Source: Halobacteriales archaeon QH_7_65_31 (GTDB taxonomy: Archaea > Halobacteriota > Halobacteria > Halobacteriales > Haloarculaceae). From it: a stretch of 64,000 nucleotides of DNA. Position 1 is the first letter of the stretch, and each line of letters starts with the position of its first letter. Under the pieces are notes generated by a model, which had not been told where the DNA came from, searched no databases, and saw nothing but the letters and a program-made list of their open reading frames with translations. Both the position numbers and the translations under genes were made by a program. The stretch spans positions 124,001-188,000 of the forward strand of contig PXQU01000004.1 in NCBI GenBank assembly GCA_003021785.1. Direction: 5' to 3'. Below are positions 23,881 through 33,608 of the stretch, piece after piece.

Positions 23881-25689
23881 ATGAGCGAGGTCGACGACAT
23901 CAGCCGCAGGGAGCGACTCGCAGCTCTCGCTAGGGTCGCGAAGTTCCGGCCTCGTCTGACGATCACAATTATTGTGGGCGGCGTTGTCGCTGCGCTGCTT
24001 GAGGGCGTCGGACTGGGATTTATTCTACCGATCGTCGAAATCGTCCAATCATCCGGAGATCCAGCGCAACAGGCAAGTGGCCTGCAGGAGGTCTTCGTAT
24101 CCGTCTACCAGTTCCTAGGAGTTCCGTTTCAACTGGGGACCGTCGTCGTCGGCGTCAGTCTTGTACTGACAGTTCGATGGACGATGACGTTTCTTGTCCG
24201 GTGGCTGCGGAGTGCTCTCTCGATCGATTACACGCGTGATCTCCAGAAACGCGCATTCGACCGGGCACTCGACGCACGCATCGAGTACTTCGATCAGGAA
24301 GGTTCGGATGACATACTCAACGGTATCGTCACGCAGGCGGAATACGCAGGTCGAACGATCAGGTTCGTCATCAACTTCATTGAACAGGGGTTCCTCGTTC
24401 TGATGTATCTTCTCGTCACGTTCATCATCGCACCATATCTCACGCTCTTTGCGCTCGCGTTCCTCGGCGGGTTCGCAGCGCTGTTCCGGTACGGATTGGA
24501 ATCCGGGTATGATCTCGGTGACGAGGTAGCCGAGGCGAACGAAGGCGTTCAACAGGCGGCACAGGCAGGAACACAGGGGATCCGTGACACGAAACTGTTC
24601 GGTCTTAAGCGAGAACTGTACGACGACTTTCTTCAGGCGGTAAATCAGTTCGCTGGTTCAAGTATCAAAATGCGTCGCAACGAACAGGCGATACAGAACT
24701 TCTACAATCTTCTCACCGCGGTCTCTGTGTTCGTCCTCATCTACGCCGGGATCACGTACGCCAATCTCTCTCTTGGCTCACTCGGCGTATTCCTCTTTGC
24801 GATGTTCCGACTCGGTCCGAAAGCCAGTAACATGAACTCGAAGCTCTACCGAATTGAGAACAACCTTCCCCACCTCGTCCGAACACAGGAGTTCATCGAC
24901 GAACTCAAGCGGCAACGTGAACCCATTGAGAATTCCGAACCTGTACCGGAGGAAGTGACGTCCGTCGAGTTCGACGATGTCCAATTCTCCTACGAAGAGC
25001 AAGATGATGAGGTCCTTTCCAAAATATCCTTTAGCTTTGACAAAGGCGATTTCGTGGGCTTTGTCGGCCAATCTGGTGCGGGCAAATCGACGATCGTCTC
25101 GCTGCTGGCTCGGATGTACGAACCCGATTCGGGGGAGATCCGGGCGAACGGTCGACGGATTCACGATATGGATGTCGACGAGTGGCGATCGAAGATCGCG
25201 ATCGTCCGTCAGGATCCATTCGTTTTCAACGACACGTTACGGTACAACCTGACGATTGGTAATCGAGCCGTCTCGCAGTCGGAGCTTAATCGTGTTGCCG
25301 AGATTACCAAGATCGATGAGTTCTTCGACGATCTACCGAACGGATACGACACGCAACTCGGCGACGAAGGCGTGCGATTGTCGGGTGGACAGCGACAGCG
25401 TGTGGCGCTCGCTAGGGCACTCCTGAAAGAGGCTGATCTACTGGTGCTGGACGAGGCGACCAGCGATCTCGATTCCAATCTCGAGAGGGAGGTACAGGAG
25501 TCTATCGAGAGTATGAATCGAGACTATGCGATGGTCGGTATTGCACATCGACTCTCTACCGTCAAGAGCGCGGACCAAATTTACACGGTTGACAGCGGAC
25601 AGATCGTAGAAGCTGGTCGTCATTGCGAACTCATCGACAATGAGGGACAGTACGCTGAACTCTACACAATCCAATCCCGCTCACAGTGA
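23881..25689 (+). CDS. ABC transporter, fused membrane and ATPase domains (MsbA/PglK-like flippase)
   Basis: The 602-residue half-transporter has an exporter-type six-helix membrane domain (about 25-320) and an ATPase domain with Walker A GQSGAGKS from Gly396, signature LSGGQ at 500-504, Walker B LLVLDEATSD around 520-530 and an H-loop in IAHRLST. It would act as a homodimer. The setting (phosphoglycosyl transferase upstream, glycosyltransferases downstream) suggests that it flips lipid-linked oligosaccharide, like bacterial PglK; this is inference, and multidrug or lipid export cannot be excluded. A good TATA box precedes the ATG. Confidence 0.88.
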   Translation: MSEVDDISRRERLAALARVAKFRPRLTITIIVGGVVAALLEGVGLGFILPIVEIVQSSGDPAQQASGLQEVFVSVYQFLGVPFQLGTVVVGVSLVLTVRWTMTFLVRWLRSALSIDYTRDLQKRAFDRALDARIEYFDQEGSDDILNGIVTQAEYAGRTIRFVINFIEQGFLVLMYLLVTFIIAPYLTLFALAFLGGFAALFRYGLESGYDLGDEVAEANEGVQQAAQAGTQGIRDTKLFGLKRELYDDFLQAVNQFAGSSIKMRRNEQAIQNFYNLLTAVSVFVLIYAGITYANLSLGSLGVFLFAMFRLGPKASNMNSKLYRIENNLPHLVRTQEFIDELKRQREPIENSEPVPEEVTSVEFDDVQFSYEEQDDEVLSKISFSFDKGDFVGFVGQSGAGKSTIVSLLARMYEPDSGEIRANGRRIHDMDVDEWRSKIAIVRQDPFVFNDTLRYNLTIGNRAVSQSELNRVAEITKIDEFFDDLPNGYDTQLGDEGVRLSGGQRQRVALARALLKEADLLVLDEATSDLDSNLEREVQESIESMNRDYAMVGIAHRLSTVKSADQIYTVDSGQIVEAGRHCELIDNEGQYAELYTIQSRSQ

Positions 25690-25836
25690 CGAGGTATGGC
25701 GCCAATCGAGAGAGCGATACACTGCGATGAACAGATATGGTGGCGATACGAACAGTATCTCTGAGTACTTTACAACTCCTTGACGTGCCATCGATTTGAT
25801 CAACATAATTAAGTCGTTCAGATTTAAGAACGAATA

Positions 25837-26946
25837 ATGAGCACTAAAGTCACATTGTTTATTGGTGATCTCTCAATTGGTGGCGCAGAACGGGTAACGG
25901 TAAACTTGGCTAATCAACTGGCCGAAAACGGCTATCAAGTAGAAGTTGTTGTTGTTTCCAGACAGGGAGAATTAGTAACCGATCTTGTATCTGATGTTCA
26001 GTTCACTGTTCTCCCTGCGGATCGAATGCGATGGGCGGTAATCCCTCTAATTAAACATCTGCGATCTTCACAACCAGACACCGTAATTTCTTTTCTAACA
26101 CCTGCGAATATAATAATGATTCTCAGTGTGAAGCTATCAATGATATCTCCCCAAATAATTGTGACAGAGCACGGAAAAAAATTAAATGAGGATTCAGTCT
26201 CGACACAGCGGGACTTGATATTAGCGAAATACCTGTATAAATATGCGGATGGTATTGTTGGTGTCTCTAAAGGAGTCTCGCAAGACATTATAAACTGGGC
26301 AAATGTTGATTCTAATAAAGTGTTCACAATTTATAATCCCGCAATAAGCGAAGAACTAATTACCGGTGATTCATCGATTCCCTCGCAATTAAAACCTCAA
26401 CAAAATAATACTAAAATAGTACTCAGTGCCGGACGACATGTGGAACAGAAGGATTTTCAGACGCTAATTCGGTCGTTTGCAAAATTACGAGCTGATTATA
26501 GTAATCTACAGCTAATTATACTTGGCGAGGGTGAACTCACGGCGGAATACAAACGTCTATCTAATGAATTAGGCATTCAGGAAAATATGATTCTCCCGGG
26601 ATTCGTTGATGATCCTTTTCAATATATGAGGTATGCAGATGTCTTTGCACTTTCATCTCGATGGGAAGGACTTTCTCTTGTCCTTATGGAGGCTATGGCA
26701 TGCGGTACTCCGGTTGTTTCCACTGACTGCCCAAGTGGTCCTGCAGAAGTGCTGAAGAATGGGGAGTATGGTGAACTCGTTCCAGTAGGAGATTCAGAGG
26801 CGATGCAAAATGCGTTAAAGAATACTCTAGAGAGCCCATTGTCTGCAGAAAAGTTGAGAGAGAGGGCACGTGATTTTTCAATAGAGAGATCCACAAAACA
26901 GTATCAAAAACTTTTTAATAACAACCAATCTGACGTGCATGAATGA
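25837..26946 (+). CDS. Glycosyltransferase family 4
   Basis: The 369-residue GT-B fold protein has an N-terminal SIGGAERVTVNLANQL acceptor-side motif, the VGVSKGVS hinge, AGRHVEQKDFQTLIRSFAKL, and the donor-site E-x7-E (Glu277, Glu285) in EGLSLVLMEAMACGTPVVST. It retains configuration when moving a sugar from a nucleotide or lipid donor. DNA here is AT-rich (many AAT, ATA and TTA codons), unlike genes before 25 kb, which indicates transfer. It is a clear paralogue of the protein at 28539. ATAATTAAG at 25805-25813 is a fitting TATA box. Confidence 0.9.
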   Translation: MSTKVTLFIGDLSIGGAERVTVNLANQLAENGYQVEVVVVSRQGELVTDLVSDVQFTVLPADRMRWAVIPLIKHLRSSQPDTVISFLTPANIIMILSVKLSMISPQIIVTEHGKKLNEDSVSTQRDLILAKYLYKYADGIVGVSKGVSQDIINWANVDSNKVFTIYNPAISEELITGDSSIPSQLKPQQNNTKIVLSAGRHVEQKDFQTLIRSFAKLRADYSNLQLIILGEGELTAEYKRLSNELGIQENMILPGFVDDPFQYMRYADVFALSSRWEGLSLVLMEAMACGTPVVSTDCPSGPAEVLKNGEYGELVPVGDSEAMQNALKNTLESPLSAEKLRERARDFSIERSTKQYQKLFNNNQSDVHE

Positions 26947-27039
26947 GATTCTGATATTTCGTAGCGTTTTCTAACAGTTCTCTTTTTGAGTGGTGAGCTT
27001 GGAGAAGCGTTAAGAATGTGGTCACACTCAAATTGAACA

Positions 27040-28527
27040 ATGTCTAATCGCTCTACCTCGCAAACTCCTTCAGGGTGGCCGACATGGCTTGATACATACG
27101 ACCATATTGGCAGTCACTATCCATACTATAATACTGAGTCTCCTGATGAATTCTTTTTGAATATTGGAAATGCGATTGAGACAATACCCCCTGAAGAACG
27201 AGAGCTCGATTTAGCTGGAGTGCTTGAAGTCCTCTTCCGTCGGTGGCCACTCGGAAATCGTACACTCGTTACTGGCCTTCGTCGGTCGCCGTGGATGGCT
27301 GAACCAAATGAGAACGACTGGATCTTCCATGAAATACCCAACCATGGAGATCGGTCTCTTCCCGAAGGAGAAGTTGCCTCAAAACTCGTTACGAGGCTTA
27401 GGCACGAGGCGAAGTCATATACTAAGCGCTATGGAAGCGTTGGTCTGTTACTTTCTGGTGGATTAGATAGTCGAATTGTAGCGGGTATCGTGCGACAGCT
27501 TCAGCTTGAAGACGAAATTGATGATGTTACCGCGTTCACGTGGGGTGTTGATGACTGCCGTGACGTATACTATGCACGCGAGATAACCGATAAGTTCAAT
27601 TGGGATTTTAAACATTTCCCTCTAAATGCTGAGTTACTGAAAGAAAATATCAAGCATGCAGGTGAATTGGGTGCTGAATTTTCTCCTTTGCATCTTCATG
27701 CACTTCCAGAAATTCGAGACCAAGCTAATGTTGATGTAATGTTGGCTGGGAGCTATGGGAACAGTATTGGGAGAGCAGAATACTCTGGTAATCATGTTAC
27801 CGATCTTTACAAGATGGTTCCTCATCGTTTGAATAAATTTGGAGTGCTAAGAAATGGAATTGTGTCCACATATCGTGAAACGGTTCTGGGAGACGCATAC
27901 AAATACAGAACGCGAATCAGTCGATCCGAATCTTACCAATTCCGTGAGATTGAACAACAATTACACTATATGCGGCGACTTCTCCAACCGTGTATGACGC
28001 ATATAGCTGAACGTGTACCACTGTACCAGCTCTTCACTGCCCCAGACGTGGTTGAATTGATGTTGGGTTTAGATCCGGAAACGCGTGGAAAACCACACTG
28101 TACAGCAGTTCTGAAAAAGCTCCCTGGCGATTTAGAACAACTTCCCAATGCCAAAACAGGGATACCTCCAGCCAGAAACGAACCCGTGAACGATAGTCTT
28201 AGAAAGGAGCACCATGAGTATGCACGCTGGCTACGTAATGATCTGACAGACGACGTAATTCGCCATATAAGGTCGGGACCATTGTATCGTGTGTTCAATG
28301 AATCAGCACTGGAACGGTTATTTCAGGTTTGGCCGCGAGCGAACACCCAATCAACTAATGCGATTGATGAACTTCTTACGTGGCTCGCGTCGTTATCTAT
28401 TTTCCTTCAGACGTACAATATATCAGTGCCTCTAATTGAGAGAGACGTTATTGACTTGGCAAATCGAGTTATTGGTCCGCCTTCGGCGCAACTCTATCAG
28501 ATCGTAAGAGGGGTTGTTCGGGAGTAG
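27040..28527 (+). CDS. Asparagine-synthase-like PP-loop amidotransferase/ligase without glutaminase domain
   Basis: The 495-residue protein has the PP-loop SGGLDSR at 139-145 and downstream features of the asparagine synthase C-terminal domain (AGSYGNSIGRAEY, PLYQLFTAPDVVELMLGLDP, KTGIPPARNEP). The N-terminus lacks the Cys2 glutaminase of true AsnB; its first 130 residues look like a degenerate or unrelated domain. It should adenylate a carboxylate and couple it to an amine. Between two GT4 genes, it may amidate a uronic acid in the glycan (inference). AT-rich codon use matches its neighbours. Confidence 0.8.
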   Translation: MSNRSTSQTPSGWPTWLDTYDHIGSHYPYYNTESPDEFFLNIGNAIETIPPEERELDLAGVLEVLFRRWPLGNRTLVTGLRRSPWMAEPNENDWIFHEIPNHGDRSLPEGEVASKLVTRLRHEAKSYTKRYGSVGLLLSGGLDSRIVAGIVRQLQLEDEIDDVTAFTWGVDDCRDVYYAREITDKFNWDFKHFPLNAELLKENIKHAGELGAEFSPLHLHALPEIRDQANVDVMLAGSYGNSIGRAEYSGNHVTDLYKMVPHRLNKFGVLRNGIVSTYRETVLGDAYKYRTRISRSESYQFREIEQQLHYMRRLLQPCMTHIAERVPLYQLFTAPDVVELMLGLDPETRGKPHCTAVLKKLPGDLEQLPNAKTGIPPARNEPVNDSLRKEHHEYARWLRNDLTDDVIRHIRSGPLYRVFNESALERLFQVWPRANTQSTNAIDELLTWLASLSIFLQTYNISVPLIERDVIDLANRVIGPPSAQLYQIVRGVVRE

Positions 28528-28538
28528 CATCGAAAAAG

Positions 28539-29657
28539 ATGCAACAACAGCCTCAACATATCGCGCTCTATGTCCCTTCGCTTCGTGGAGGGGGTGCGGA
28601 ACGAGTTATCGTCCGACTTGCAAATGAATTTGTAAACAGAGATTATGCTGTAGATATAGTACTTGTCAAAAATAAAGGTGAATATCTTGACGACGTTTCA
28701 AGCTCAGTATCTATTGTTAATCTTGACACCCGTCGCTTTCTCGCAGCTGTTCCTGCACTTATCCAGTATCTTCGATCAGCGCGTCCTGATGTCCTTTTAT
28801 CAACGATTGACTCTGCCAATGTTGCAGCCATTATTGCAGGGAATGTATCTTTTGTTGATACTAGAGTTATCGTTCGAATCTCGAATATGCTTTCATCTAA
28901 AGAAAAAGCGTTAGATCATCCGAAACACAAAATTGTCCATTGGGCGGCTCAACAGATATACCCGTTTGCGAATCATATTATCGGTGTCTCTAATGGTGTT
29001 TCGGAGGATGTAATCTCGTACTTGGAGGTAGATCCAAACCTAGTTACAACAGTTTACAATCCTGTTATCAATGAGGCATTAATTAGTTTAAAGAAGAAAT
29101 CGGTTGGCCACCCATGGTTTGATGACTCAAACCCAGTCATATTAGCAGTTGGTGAATTATCTGAACAAAAAGATTTCCAAACACTCATACGAGCATTCGC
29201 CATAATTGACCGAACACCAGAACCTCGATTAGTAATTCTAGGCGAAGGTGAGAAACGTGAGGCGCTAATTCATCTCTCGAATGAGCTTGGAGTTTCTGAT
29301 CGAATAGATCTTCCAGGGTTTGTAAATAATCCCTATAGGTATATGTCGAAATGCGATGCCTTTGTGTTATCATCGAAATGGGAAGGTTGTCCAAACGTCC
29401 TTATTGAGGCTCTGGCATGTGATGCACCAGTTGTCTCTACAAACTGTCCGAGTGGACCTAATGAAATTCTACAAAATGGATCGATAGCGCCACTGGTTCC
29501 AGTGGGAGATACTGAAAAAATGGCCGAAAAAATATTAGAAACTCTAGATTGTGACATAGATTGCAGTCACTACGCGAACTATGCTGAACGCTATCGAGTA
29601 GAAAATATTGCTGATGACTACCTCACTGTTCTATTTCCTAATAAGAATGTGTCATAG
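28539..29657 (+). CDS. Glycosyltransferase family 4
   Basis: The 372-residue GT4 protein shares the SLRGGGAERVIVRLANEF start, the VSNGVS hinge, LSEQKDFQTLIRAFA and the E-x7-E pair (Glu282, Glu290) in EGCPNVLIEALACDAPVVST. The similarity to the protein at 25837 shows that they arose by duplication and probably add successive related sugars. It starts 11 bases after the asparagine-synthase-like gene, so they are co-transcribed. AT-rich codon use marks it as part of the same transferred block. Confidence 0.9.
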   Translation: MQQQPQHIALYVPSLRGGGAERVIVRLANEFVNRDYAVDIVLVKNKGEYLDDVSSSVSIVNLDTRRFLAAVPALIQYLRSARPDVLLSTIDSANVAAIIAGNVSFVDTRVIVRISNMLSSKEKALDHPKHKIVHWAAQQIYPFANHIIGVSNGVSEDVISYLEVDPNLVTTVYNPVINEALISLKKKSVGHPWFDDSNPVILAVGELSEQKDFQTLIRAFAIIDRTPEPRLVILGEGEKREALIHLSNELGVSDRIDLPGFVNNPYRYMSKCDAFVLSSKWEGCPNVLIEALACDAPVVSTNCPSGPNEILQNGSIAPLVPVGDTEKMAEKILETLDCDIDCSHYANYAERYRVENIADDYLTVLFPNKNVS

Positions 29658-29690
29658 ATTGTCTCTATGATAAGCAAGCAGTCAGTTCCC

Positions 29691-29935
29691 GAGACACTGC
29701 GTGAAACCGGAATCAGACTACTCATCAAGCACCGCATCTTCGCACCATACGACCACACTTACACGACAGGATCGACGAAAAACGCTACAACCAACGCTTT
29801 ATGACTGAAACCGTCAATTCTGCTGTGAAGAGCTTGCTCGGCTTCTCCGTGCGAGCGCGTCCTTAGTTCCGTCAGTTCCGAGAAATCGCTCTAACGCGTG
29901 TCGTCTACAACATCAAGCTTGCCGTCAAACAGTGA
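29691..29935 (+). pseudogene. C-terminal remnant of an IS5-like (ISH) transposase
   Basis: Translation gives LLIKHRIFAPYDH in one frame, then, after a frameshift near 29765, IDEKRYNQRFMTETVNSAV and FRQFREIALTRVVYNIKLA in another, with an in-frame TAG after VRARP and a final TGA. This is the familiar C-terminus of haloarchaeal IS5/IS4-type transposases (MTETVNSAVKR...FREFREI). The N-terminal two thirds and both inverted repeats are missing, so it is inactive. It marks the edge of the AT-rich block. Confidence 0.75.
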
Positions 29936-30032
29936 ATTCCACCGCTGTATGGCTATTCAATACAGCCAAGATATCATAAGTAATCGTAACCACTTCTCAT
30001 AAAAAAGGATCGTCCAATTATCGGTATTATCC

Positions 30033-31262
30033 TCAACCTTGCAAATGTGCGCGAACAAACTTTGCGCTAAATCCCAGAGCTATAGCACCGATTGCTGAAC
30101 TTGAGCTTAATCCAAAGAGTGAATCCCCAGCAAATACTTGATTCACTAATATAGCACAGAAGATAGCAAATATCACTACCTCTGTTGAATCGGATATGAC
30201 TTTCATAGTATCAAGTGCAGTCTTACCTATCATGATTAAATAGGACAATCCTCCGATTAATCCTGTTGTTAAAAATAATCGCAAATAGGAATTATGTGGT
30301 TGAAGTCCTGCATACCTTCCCTGTATATATGATTCTGCATAATTGCCTGTATCTCCAGGCCCGTAGCCTAGTACCAGGCGATCTAGAATAGCTCTTGCCG
30401 TCCCTCTCCATATTTGATCACGTCCCGTCATGTCTAGAGTCTCAACTATAGGAATCGGGAGTATTCGGAGTACAGATAACATAAACACTATAGAAGCGAG
30501 TGTCCCTGTAATAGTAACCAGACGCAGTATAAATGGTCCACCATACATGTACGATATAATAATAAATATCCCGGCAATAGTACCAATCATGGCTCCTCGA
30601 CTATTGGAGAGGAATAGGCCAGTCGATGAGAGAAATAACATAATTATCGATAATAAGTTTCGCTGACGGATATAATATCCAACACAAGAAAGAACCGAGC
30701 CGAGCATAAAAACACCAAATGAATTAGGATTAGCAAAAATTGATTTCATTTTATATAGTTCAATACTAATGGGGAAATCAATCATACTATGAAAAGCAGT
30801 GATTTCTAACGGACCAATCAAATACCTTCCAGTGACGATACTTGGCAGTCCTACTAACACGAATATTGATCCAAGAACTGAGAGTGAATCAATAAATTGT
30901 CTTGAATTTATTAATTGGGGGAGTATTAAGACCCAAACAATCGTGGATAAAATATATACTGGTGTTCTAATATTAGCTATAATATCTGTTGGACTCATAA
31001 ACCAGTGATAGAAATATATCGACCATATTATAGCCAGTGGTATAAAAAGAGATTTCTGGACCCTCAATTTATTTCCAAGTAATATAAACCAGACAACTAT
31101 GAGTGCAAGGACTATCGCCGAAAATCCGAATACTGGATTACTTGGATTGATGAAAACAAGAATACTGGAGAAAATACCTATCAGGAATATCAAAAATTCT
31201 GATTTGGATCCGGATTTTTTGCTGATTGTTCCCTCATTAAATCCATCTTCGTTATTATTCAT
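30033..31262 (-). CDS. Wzy/O-antigen-ligase-like multi-spanning membrane protein
   Basis: The roughly 409-residue protein has about 11 hydrophobic helices. A loop between later helices contains DMTGRDQIWRGTARAIL, then GYGPGDTGNYAES and LQPHNSYLRLFLTTGLIGG. The pattern GR-xx-W, GxG and H-N-x-Y/F is typical of Wzy polymerases and WaaL ligases. It probably joins or transfers lipid-linked glycan units outside the membrane. A TTG at 31268 is possible, but the ATG at 31262 is preferred. AT-rich; part of the transferred block. The strand is opposite to the GT4 genes. Confidence 0.82.
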   Translation of the reverse strand: MNNNEDGFNEGTISKKSGSKSEFLIFLIGIFSSILVFINPSNPVFGFSAIVLALIVVWFILLGNKLRVQKSLFIPLAIIWSIYFYHWFMSPTDIIANIRTPVYILSTIVWVLILPQLINSRQFIDSLSVLGSIFVLVGLPSIVTGRYLIGPLEITAFHSMIDFPISIELYKMKSIFANPNSFGVFMLGSVLSCVGYYIRQRNLLSIIMLFLSSTGLFLSNSRGAMIGTIAGIFIIISYMYGGPFILRLVTITGTLASIVFMLSVLRILPIPIVETLDMTGRDQIWRGTARAILDRLVLGYGPGDTGNYAESYIQGRYAGLQPHNSYLRLFLTTGLIGGLSYLIMIGKTALDTMKVISDSTEVVIFAIFCAILVNQVFAGDSLFGLSSSSAIGAIALGFSAKFVRAHLQG

Positions 31263-31286
31263 ATTCAAAATTAATACTACACAGTT

Positions 31287-32111
31287 TTATTTACGAAGGA
31301 GAATTTTATAGACTACTCCTCGAATCCGATCCGGAACTAATCGTATTGGGATCCGAAGAAGAATATTCCGAACGAATTCAAACCGCGAGATAGCATCGAG
31401 TTGAATGAATTCCCGTTGCAGCGAATATTCGAGTTGCGCATATTCCAATCCGCCACGTCGATCATATAATTCCGCACCAGCCCGACACCGTACTAACACC
31501 TCTGGTAGATTCTCGATCGTATAACCTTGTGAAAGCATTCGCACCCACAATTCGTAATCCTGCTGTGTCCTCAGTGGTCGATAATTACCAGCTTCGAGAA
31601 CTGAATCTCGTCGGAACATCACTGTTGGATGGTTCGTCGGACACCGGAACCGAGCAAACGACTCGACTTCATCAGCCTCAATTGGAACCTCACGAACTTG
31701 AACGATATCTTCGGGATCGTCTCTGAACTCCCCGATAAATCCTCCAACAACGTCCACATCCGGATTCGATGAGAGATATTCGAGCTGGCTTTCAAATCGA
31801 TCATCGACAGCTACGTCATCTGCGTCCATCCGGGCGACAATATCGTGAGTACATTCTTCGACGCCAGTCTGAAGCGCAGCACCAAGCCCCTGGTTGGTTT
31901 CGATCTGAACCATGCGGACGATATCTGGGTACTCGGATTGAAAATCATCAACGACTGAGTGAAGTGAGTCGGTCAGCGGACCATCTGCTACAAGAAGGAG
32001 TTCGTCAGGTACTACTGTTTGATCGATTACACTTTGAAGTGCCACTCTGAAATACTCCGGATCATCCTTCCCGTACACACAGATCAACACTGAGAACGTG
32101 GATAGAGTCAT
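31287..32111 (-). CDS. Glycosyltransferase family 2
   Basis: The 274-residue GT-A protein has an N-terminal FSVLICVYGKDDPEYFRVAL, the DxD region VARMDADDVAVDDRFE at about residues 90-105, and the ED-like region RTQQDYELWVRML with the catalytic Asp. It resembles the amylovoran-type GT2 group. It would add a sugar on the cytoplasmic side of a lipid carrier. It lies 24 bases before the Wzy-like gene on the same strand, so they form an operon. Confidence 0.9.
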   Translation of the reverse strand: MTLSTFSVLICVYGKDDPEYFRVALQSVIDQTVVPDELLLVADGPLTDSLHSVVDDFQSEYPDIVRMVQIETNQGLGAALQTGVEECTHDIVARMDADDVAVDDRFESQLEYLSSNPDVDVVGGFIGEFRDDPEDIVQVREVPIEADEVESFARFRCPTNHPTVMFRRDSVLEAGNYRPLRTQQDYELWVRMLSQGYTIENLPEVLVRCRAGAELYDRRGGLEYAQLEYSLQREFIQLDAISRFEFVRNILLRIPIRLVPDRIRGVVYKILLRK

Positions 32112-32199
32112 CTGTCGCCCTCTTGATCAAAAACCGGCGGTATCCAATCTATAGACACGGTAATTATTGTCAAATCTATACGGAACCCGAAATACCTGA

Positions 32200-33189
32200 T
32201 CATGATTTTCGAACCAGCGGCTCGTACCACTCTTGATTCTCTCCGTACCAATCAATAAATTTCTCAACCCCCTCACGAATTGTGTGTTCTGGACTGTATT
32301 CTAGAAGGTCGCTTGCTTTCGACGCGTCCGCATGGGTGTGTTCAGCATCAGCGTCGTAGCGCTCGGCATACTCCAACTCTAACTCTGGAGCCAATTGCTC
32401 GCGGATCTCTGTTGCTAGCGTCCGAATCTCAATATTGTCTGACGAACCAATATTTAGAACCTCTCCATCTGCCGCGTCTGACTCCAACAGCGTCAGATTC
32501 GCGTCAACAATATCCTCGATGTATGTGAAGTCCCGTGTTTGCGTTCCGTCTCCATACACTACCGGTGGCTCGTTGTTCATACACCGGGATACGAAGTTCG
32601 AGATCGCCATATTCGGCCGCATCCGTGGACCGTACACCGTGAAGTACCGTAGCGACACCGTGGAAATATCGTATACCTCGTGATAGGCGGCTGCGTACCG
32701 TTCGGCAGTAAGTTTCGATGCCCCGTAAGGACTCACAGGAAGTGTCGGATCAGTTTCCTCGAACGGAACGTACTCACCACGCCCACCATAGACCGACGAA
32801 GAGGAGGCCACTACAATCCGCTTAATATCCGTTTCGCGGGCTGCGTCCAGAATGTTTAGTGTCCCATCGACATTCACCTCGTCGTATACTCGTGGTTCGG
32901 CGACGCTATCGCGGACACCAGCACGCGCAGCTTGGTGGAATATGATATCTGTCTCACTGACGAGCTCATCAACCAGACTGCTATCTCGAACATCACCTTC
33001 GACGAAGGAATAGTCACAGCCTTCGGCGTCGGCAATTGATCGGTGTACGTCCAGCGTGTGTTCCTTGATCCGGAGGTCATAGTAAGGATGCATCACATCA
33101 AGAACGGTCACGTCATGGCCGCCTCTGAGGAATTGCTCGGCGAGATGACCGCCAATAAAGCCAGCACCACCAGTGACGAGTATTCGCAT
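32200..33189 (-). CDS. NAD-dependent nucleotide-sugar epimerase (GalE/UDP-GlcA epimerase-like)
   Basis: The 329-residue SDR opens MRILVTGGAGFIGGHLAEQF, has FHQAARAGVRDS, the serine motif ASSSSVYGG and the Tyr-x3-Lys pair in SPYGASKLTAERYA, then VYGDGTQTRDFTYI. Motif order fits UDP-glucose or UDP-glucuronate 4-epimerases. The exact sugar is not determinable. I start at 33189 rather than the extended frame (33213) because the Rossmann motif begins there. It is upstream of the GT2/Wzy pair on the same strand. Confidence 0.87.
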   Translation of the reverse strand: MRILVTGGAGFIGGHLAEQFLRGGHDVTVLDVMHPYYDLRIKEHTLDVHRSIADAEGCDYSFVEGDVRDSSLVDELVSETDIIFHQAARAGVRDSVAEPRVYDEVNVDGTLNILDAARETDIKRIVVASSSSVYGGRGEYVPFEETDPTLPVSPYGASKLTAERYAAAYHEVYDISTVSLRYFTVYGPRMRPNMAISNFVSRCMNNEPPVVYGDGTQTRDFTYIEDIVDANLTLLESDAADGEVLNIGSSDNIEIRTLATEIREQLAPELELEYAERYDADAEHTHADASKASDLLEYSPEHTIREGVEKFIDWYGENQEWYEPLVRKS

Positions 33190-33608
33190 TACTAGTTCTA
33201 TTCTCACCGTCATTAAAAAGATCTGCTGTATTCACGTCATTCAACCGTAGACGGCACATTTGAGCAGATTGTGACCAGCTGCCACGGCAGACAATCCTTT
33301 CACTTACGCGAACAGACGACACCCTTGCCGCTACTGACCTCGCAGTAGTTCATTGACTCGAAACTCTACGTCAGATTAGCGCCGTGCGATCGCCGTTGAT
33401 TCTGCCGACAACTGTGGTATGAGGCGCAAAGGAGCCGGTATCCCCATGTGTCGCGACGAGGTCGTTAATTATGCCTCGAAACTATTGAGCCGCCTTCGTC
33501 CCCTCCTCAGGAGTGAGCCAGAGCAAGTGCTCGGTCGCAGTGTCGGCCATATTGTGTCTTCAGCCGGCGACTGATCGATTAGTACCCTTCTCCTGAAACG
33601 CTCGTATC
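33190..33608. other. Intergenic region between epimerase and aglF-like genes
   Basis: About 420 bases without an intact gene. Apart from the LigT-like remnant at 33371-33550, I see only the presumed promoter of the epimerase (AT-rich run at 33191-33225) and short open stretches that look random. Confidence 0.4.
33371..33550 (-). pseudogene. Truncated 2'-5' RNA ligase/cyclic phosphodiesterase-like gene
   Basis: On the minus strand an ATG opens MADTATEHLLWLTPEEGTKA-A-Q, hits an in-frame TAG, then continues FRGIINDLVATHGDTGSFAP-HTTVVGRI before ending at TGA. HLWL..EEG and the first HxTx motif (HTTV) resemble the N-terminal half of the LigT/CPDase family; the second HxTx half is missing. It is therefore a broken gene. 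Recognition is from motif pattern only. Confidence 0.45.
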
